Part shown: positions 61,805 through 64,000 of the stretch, in pieces
How positions within the stretch are numbered: position 1 is the stretch's first letter
Layout: each line of letters begins with the position of its first letter
NCBI GenBank assembly: GCA_038363925.1
Contig: JAQQWL010000001.1
Span: 1,364,001-1,428,000 of the forward strand
Length of the DNA: 64,000 bases
Source: Apiospora phragmitis
Taxonomy: Eukaryota > Ascomycota > Sordariomycetes > Amphisphaeriales > Apiosporaceae
Direction: 5' to 3'
The notes under the pieces: generated by a model
Told to the model about the DNA's origin: nothing
What the model saw: only the letters and a program-made list of their open reading frames with translations
The model's database searches: none
Program-made: the position numbers and the translations under genes

Positions 61805-62409
61805 GGCTGATTTGGAGTTATGTGTGTGTTTATTGGGCCTAGAAGAGGTTTGCCGCAGATATGTGCAGTGCAGTTGGTGTTTGGCGGGGATGACGGATTT
61901 CTGGGTAGACGCGTTGGAAGGGCTTGGTTAGACGCGACGGGCGTAAATTGATTTCTACTTGGAGTCGGTCGTGTTTCTTCGGGGTTCGATTCGAGTAACC
62001 CACTTGCCCACTCCACGTATCTTTAGGCACCACAGCCTAGCGCCTACAGGGGACCGGGTCTTAATTATTGATTGATAGGAGAATTGCCAGCCTACCACTG
62101 GCAACTGCCATCAAGTAGATCATATAGCCCTCACTCAGTAACAAGTAGCATTGGATGATAGATAGTGTTTCCCATAGGATTGAAATTATGGAATAGGTAA
62201 ACTCTTTACAACGTGACGCCCCAATGCATCCGTGTCGAACCTGACAGGAAACAACGCCGCGCTATGTATGCTAGGGCTAGAATGAATACAACAAAGACTC
62301 CTTACTCTTTCCAATGATGATATTACCTTTTAGGGGTTATGTGTGTGTGTATGTGTGTGGCTGCTCCCATGTCTTCTTCCCCCTTTTCTCTATCGACCGC
62401 CAACCAAAA
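61805..62409. promoter_or_regulatory. RFA2 promoter and CSF1 3' flank
   Basis: About 600 bp. The left part carries the MCB sites of RFA2. The right part is the 3' flank of CSF1, with a GTGTGTGTATGTGTGTG run at about 62341-62357. No gene. Confidence 0.45.
61909..61914. promoter_or_regulatory. MluI cell-cycle box (ACGCGT) upstream of RFA2
   Basis: ACGCGT, the MBF binding site of G1/S-induced replication genes, about 105 bp upstream of the RFA2 start. A second partial copy, ACGCGA, is at 61932-61937. Yeast RFA genes are controlled by such boxes; here this is inference from position. Confidence 0.5.
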
Positions 62410-64000
62410 CTAGGAAGAACCCAGAATCTTCCCATACGCATCTTCCACCTCGCCCGCCAGCTCCAACAGGCTCACAATCACAATCTGGTGCGTCAAGTTG
62501 GGCAGCCTCTCGCGGTGCAGGCCGATCCACTCGAGCGGCGGCGTCGCCTCGCCCATGTCGCGCAGCTGCGGCGTCTCGATCACCGGCGGCTCCAACGCCA
62601 CGTACTCGTACTTGGACTGCGGCACGTGCACCTCGGCCGTGATTTTCTGCTTCTGCTTCTTCTGCTCTTCTCCTTCGGCCTCTCCCTCGTCTCCTCCCTC
62701 CTCCGGCGTAGTAGAAGGCGCCCCCGGCACCCCCGTCACCTTGATGGCGCTCATCTCCGGCAGGTCGCGGCCCCAGACGCTCGCGAGCGACTTGGAGTGG
62801 TTAGCCAGCATGCCGCGGATGAACGAGATGCGGCTGTAGTTCCACCCGACCTCGACCTTGCCCTCGAACGCGCTCTTGAAGATGTAGTCGATGCTGCGGC
62901 TCTCCGGCGTCTGCCACGTCTGCATCACCGCCTCCACCTTGGGCACTTTCAGGATCGTCCCGCCCCGCGAGCCCGTCGCCAGCGCCACCACGTCCTCCAC
63001 CGAGATCTCCGACGCCGCCTTGGGCGCAGACGTGCGGCGCACACCTGCCAGTCCTATTCGCAGCTGCCCGAGCGTGAGGCCCAGAGTGCTGTGGATGCGG
63101 CGGTTCTGCATGCTGGCGGCAAAGCGAGCTTGCGCGTTGAGCGCTTCCAACTTAAAGACTTGGTGGTCCGAGAATGTGCTTGGAAAGACGCCGAGGTTGA
63201 GAGCTCTCAAAGTCACAACGACGTCCGTATCGAGCGAGATGGGCGATTTGCTGGCCGCCTTGTCCCCGGCAGGTTTTCTGGCGCGGATGTTGGGCAGCTG
63301 GGCTTGGGAAGCCACCGACCTGCGCCTCAAGAACTTCTCGATATCGTGTAGAGAAGACTCGTAGTTGGCCTTGCGCTCCGAGATGAGCCTCTCCACAGCT
63401 TGCCACAGCGCAACACTTTGAGCTGCTGAGCTTGTCGTGCCGAAGACCTGTACGGCGTCACCATCGAAGTTTGCTACGAGCCTATCAGCTCTCCCGTCCT
63501 GCTTTTGCCTCACATTGTACATGAGGAAGTCCATCGAGGTGATGTCGGCGACCAGGAATGCCTGGTAGTCGAAAGCAGCTTTCAGTCGGAACTGACTGAA
63601 ACCGATGGATGCTTGGATTTGGGGGGTCTCGTTAAGCGCTGCCTGTCGCTCTGGCCACTCTATCGAAGTACGAAGCTTGAAGTTTTGAAGTGTCACGAAT
63701 CCACTCAAACGGCCCGTACAATCGACACCGATCCCCTGGAAACCTAAGCAAAGATTCTGCTCCCAGTCCGATGTCTTCTTTGAGGAGACCCAGAACTCGG
63801 TAATCTTGAAAACAGCCTTGCCAAGAGATTGTCCCAAGTCAACTCGGACATCCAGTGCCGCAATGGATATTGTAGCTGTCCAAGGGAAGGCTGCTGTTGC
63901 CGCGACTTGCTGATATCGCTGTACCAGATGACTCTGCTGCGAGGTCGATGTCTGCAAGGTGGCCACCGGTGCAGCTCTGCCTTGCCGGGTCTCATGCGAA
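62410..64000 (-). CDS. CSF1: Csf1, bridge-like lipid transfer protein (C-terminal part, cut by window edge)
   Basis: Open through the right edge of the window, with about 530 C-terminal residues visible. Csf1/BLTP1-type proteins form long hydrophobic bridges for lipid transfer at ER contact sites, and yeast csf1 mutants are cold-sensitive for fermentation. Landmarks of the conserved C-terminal region are WTATISIAALDVRVDLGQSLGK, WEQNLCLGFQGIGVDCTGRLSG, IDYIFKSAFEGKVEVGWNYSRISFIRGM and VALEPPVIETPQLRDMGEATPPLEW, with the ending ELAGEVEDAYGKILGSS before TAA. A Glu/Lys/Gln-rich insert separates the last two blocks. The full protein is normally around 3,000 residues, so most of the gene lies outside. 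Confidence 0.9.
   Translation of the reverse strand, partial: SHETRQGRAAPVATLQTSTSQQSHLVQRYQQVAATAAFPWTATISIAALDVRVDLGQSLGKAVFKITEFWVSSKKTSDWEQNLCLGFQGIGVDCTGRLSGFVTLQNFKLRTSIEWPERQAALNETPQIQASIGFSQFRLKAAFDYQAFLVADITSMDFLMYNVRQKQDGRADRLVANFDGDAVQVFGTTSSAAQSVALWQAVERLISERKANYESSLHDIEKFLRRRSVASQAQLPNIRARKPAGDKAASKSPISLDTDVVVTLRALNLGVFPSTFSDHQVFKLEALNAQARFAASMQNRRIHSTLGLTLGQLRIGLAGVRRTSAPKAASEISVEDVVALATGSRGGTILKVPKVEAVMQTWQTPESRSIDYIFKSAFEGKVEVGWNYSRISFIRGMLANHSKSLASVWGRDLPEMSAIKVTGVPGAPSTTPEEGGDEGEAEGEEQKKQKQKITAEVHVPQSKYEYVALEPPVIETPQLRDMGEATPPLEWIGLHRERLPNLTHQIVIVSLLELAGEVEDAYGKILGSS

Noticed and set aside
61977..62000. GGGTTCGATTCGAG, considered as a second tRNA B box
   Set aside because: Does not end in CC, and no A box, acceptor pairing or T terminator is found nearby.
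62314..63351. 345-aa plus-strand frame rich in Arg and Leu
   Set aside because: Antisense of CSF1; no recognisable protein features, while the opposite strand matches Csf1 closely.

Overview
The window is nuclear DNA of a filamentous ascomycete (Pezizomycotina, most likely a Sordariomycete). The evidence is short GT-AG introns of about 50-140 nt, mostly monocistronic genes on both strands, fungal-specific families (AreB-type GATA factor, bystin, Psy2, Csf1, fungal DUF202 and MATE proteins), and long gene-poor spacers with recurrent TAGGTAGG-type motifs. I see no virus, CRISPR array or bacterial-type operon. Twenty protein-coding genes can be supported, two of them cut by the window edges. There is also one tRNA-like Pol III unit.

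Layout. 1-723: 5' part of a Pho84-type phosphate transporter (minus). 3195-4391: HGH1 (minus), head-to-head with ENP1/bystin (5052-7016, plus), which converges on KRR1 (7471-9043, minus). 10356-13209: AreB-like GATA factor (plus) with a remarkable 24-unit pentapeptide array. 13856-14959: YeeE/YedE sulfur-compound transporter (minus), diverging from a GC-rich MDR oxidoreductase (16645-17853, plus). 18585-21436: Psy2/PP4R3 (minus). 21437-29601: about 8 kb without recognisable protein genes but with the tRNA-like unit at 25590. 29602-31048: fungal protein of unknown function. 31049-35105: empty. 35106-36036: mitochondrial K+/H+ exchange-related protein, diverging from an Srf1-like membrane protein (37286-38230). 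39352-41881: cullin-1. 44076-44552: a damaged RidA-family gene. 45090-47125: Syo1, diverging from a glycosyltransferase-like membrane protein (48103-50376). 50585-51422: DUF202 protein, diverging from a MATE transporter (52386-54661). 55486-56437: IDI1. 58459-60083: GNAT acetyltransferase, convergent with RFA2 (60811-61804). 62410-64000: C-terminal part of CSF1.

Functionally, four genes serve ribosome production or translation-factor folding (HGH1, ENP1, KRR1, SYO1). Three of them are adjacent. Others cover nutrient uptake and nitrogen control (PHO84, AreB, YeeE), genome maintenance and cell cycle (PSY2, CUL1, RFA2), isoprenoid synthesis (IDI1) and membrane transport or lipid biology (MATE, SRF1-like, CSF1, KHE-related).

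For the well-known genes the exon models close exactly in frame. Between about 29.6 and 49.6 kb several genes do not close cleanly: a 1-nt shift in cullin, an in-frame TAG in SYO1, a deletion/frameshift in RidA, and ambiguous junctions in two further genes. This may be real decay or local sequence error, and it should be checked before any biology is built on it. No wholly new system is evident. The best leads are the AreB pentapeptide array and isoform architecture, the disrupted genes, and the ribosome-biogenesis cluster.
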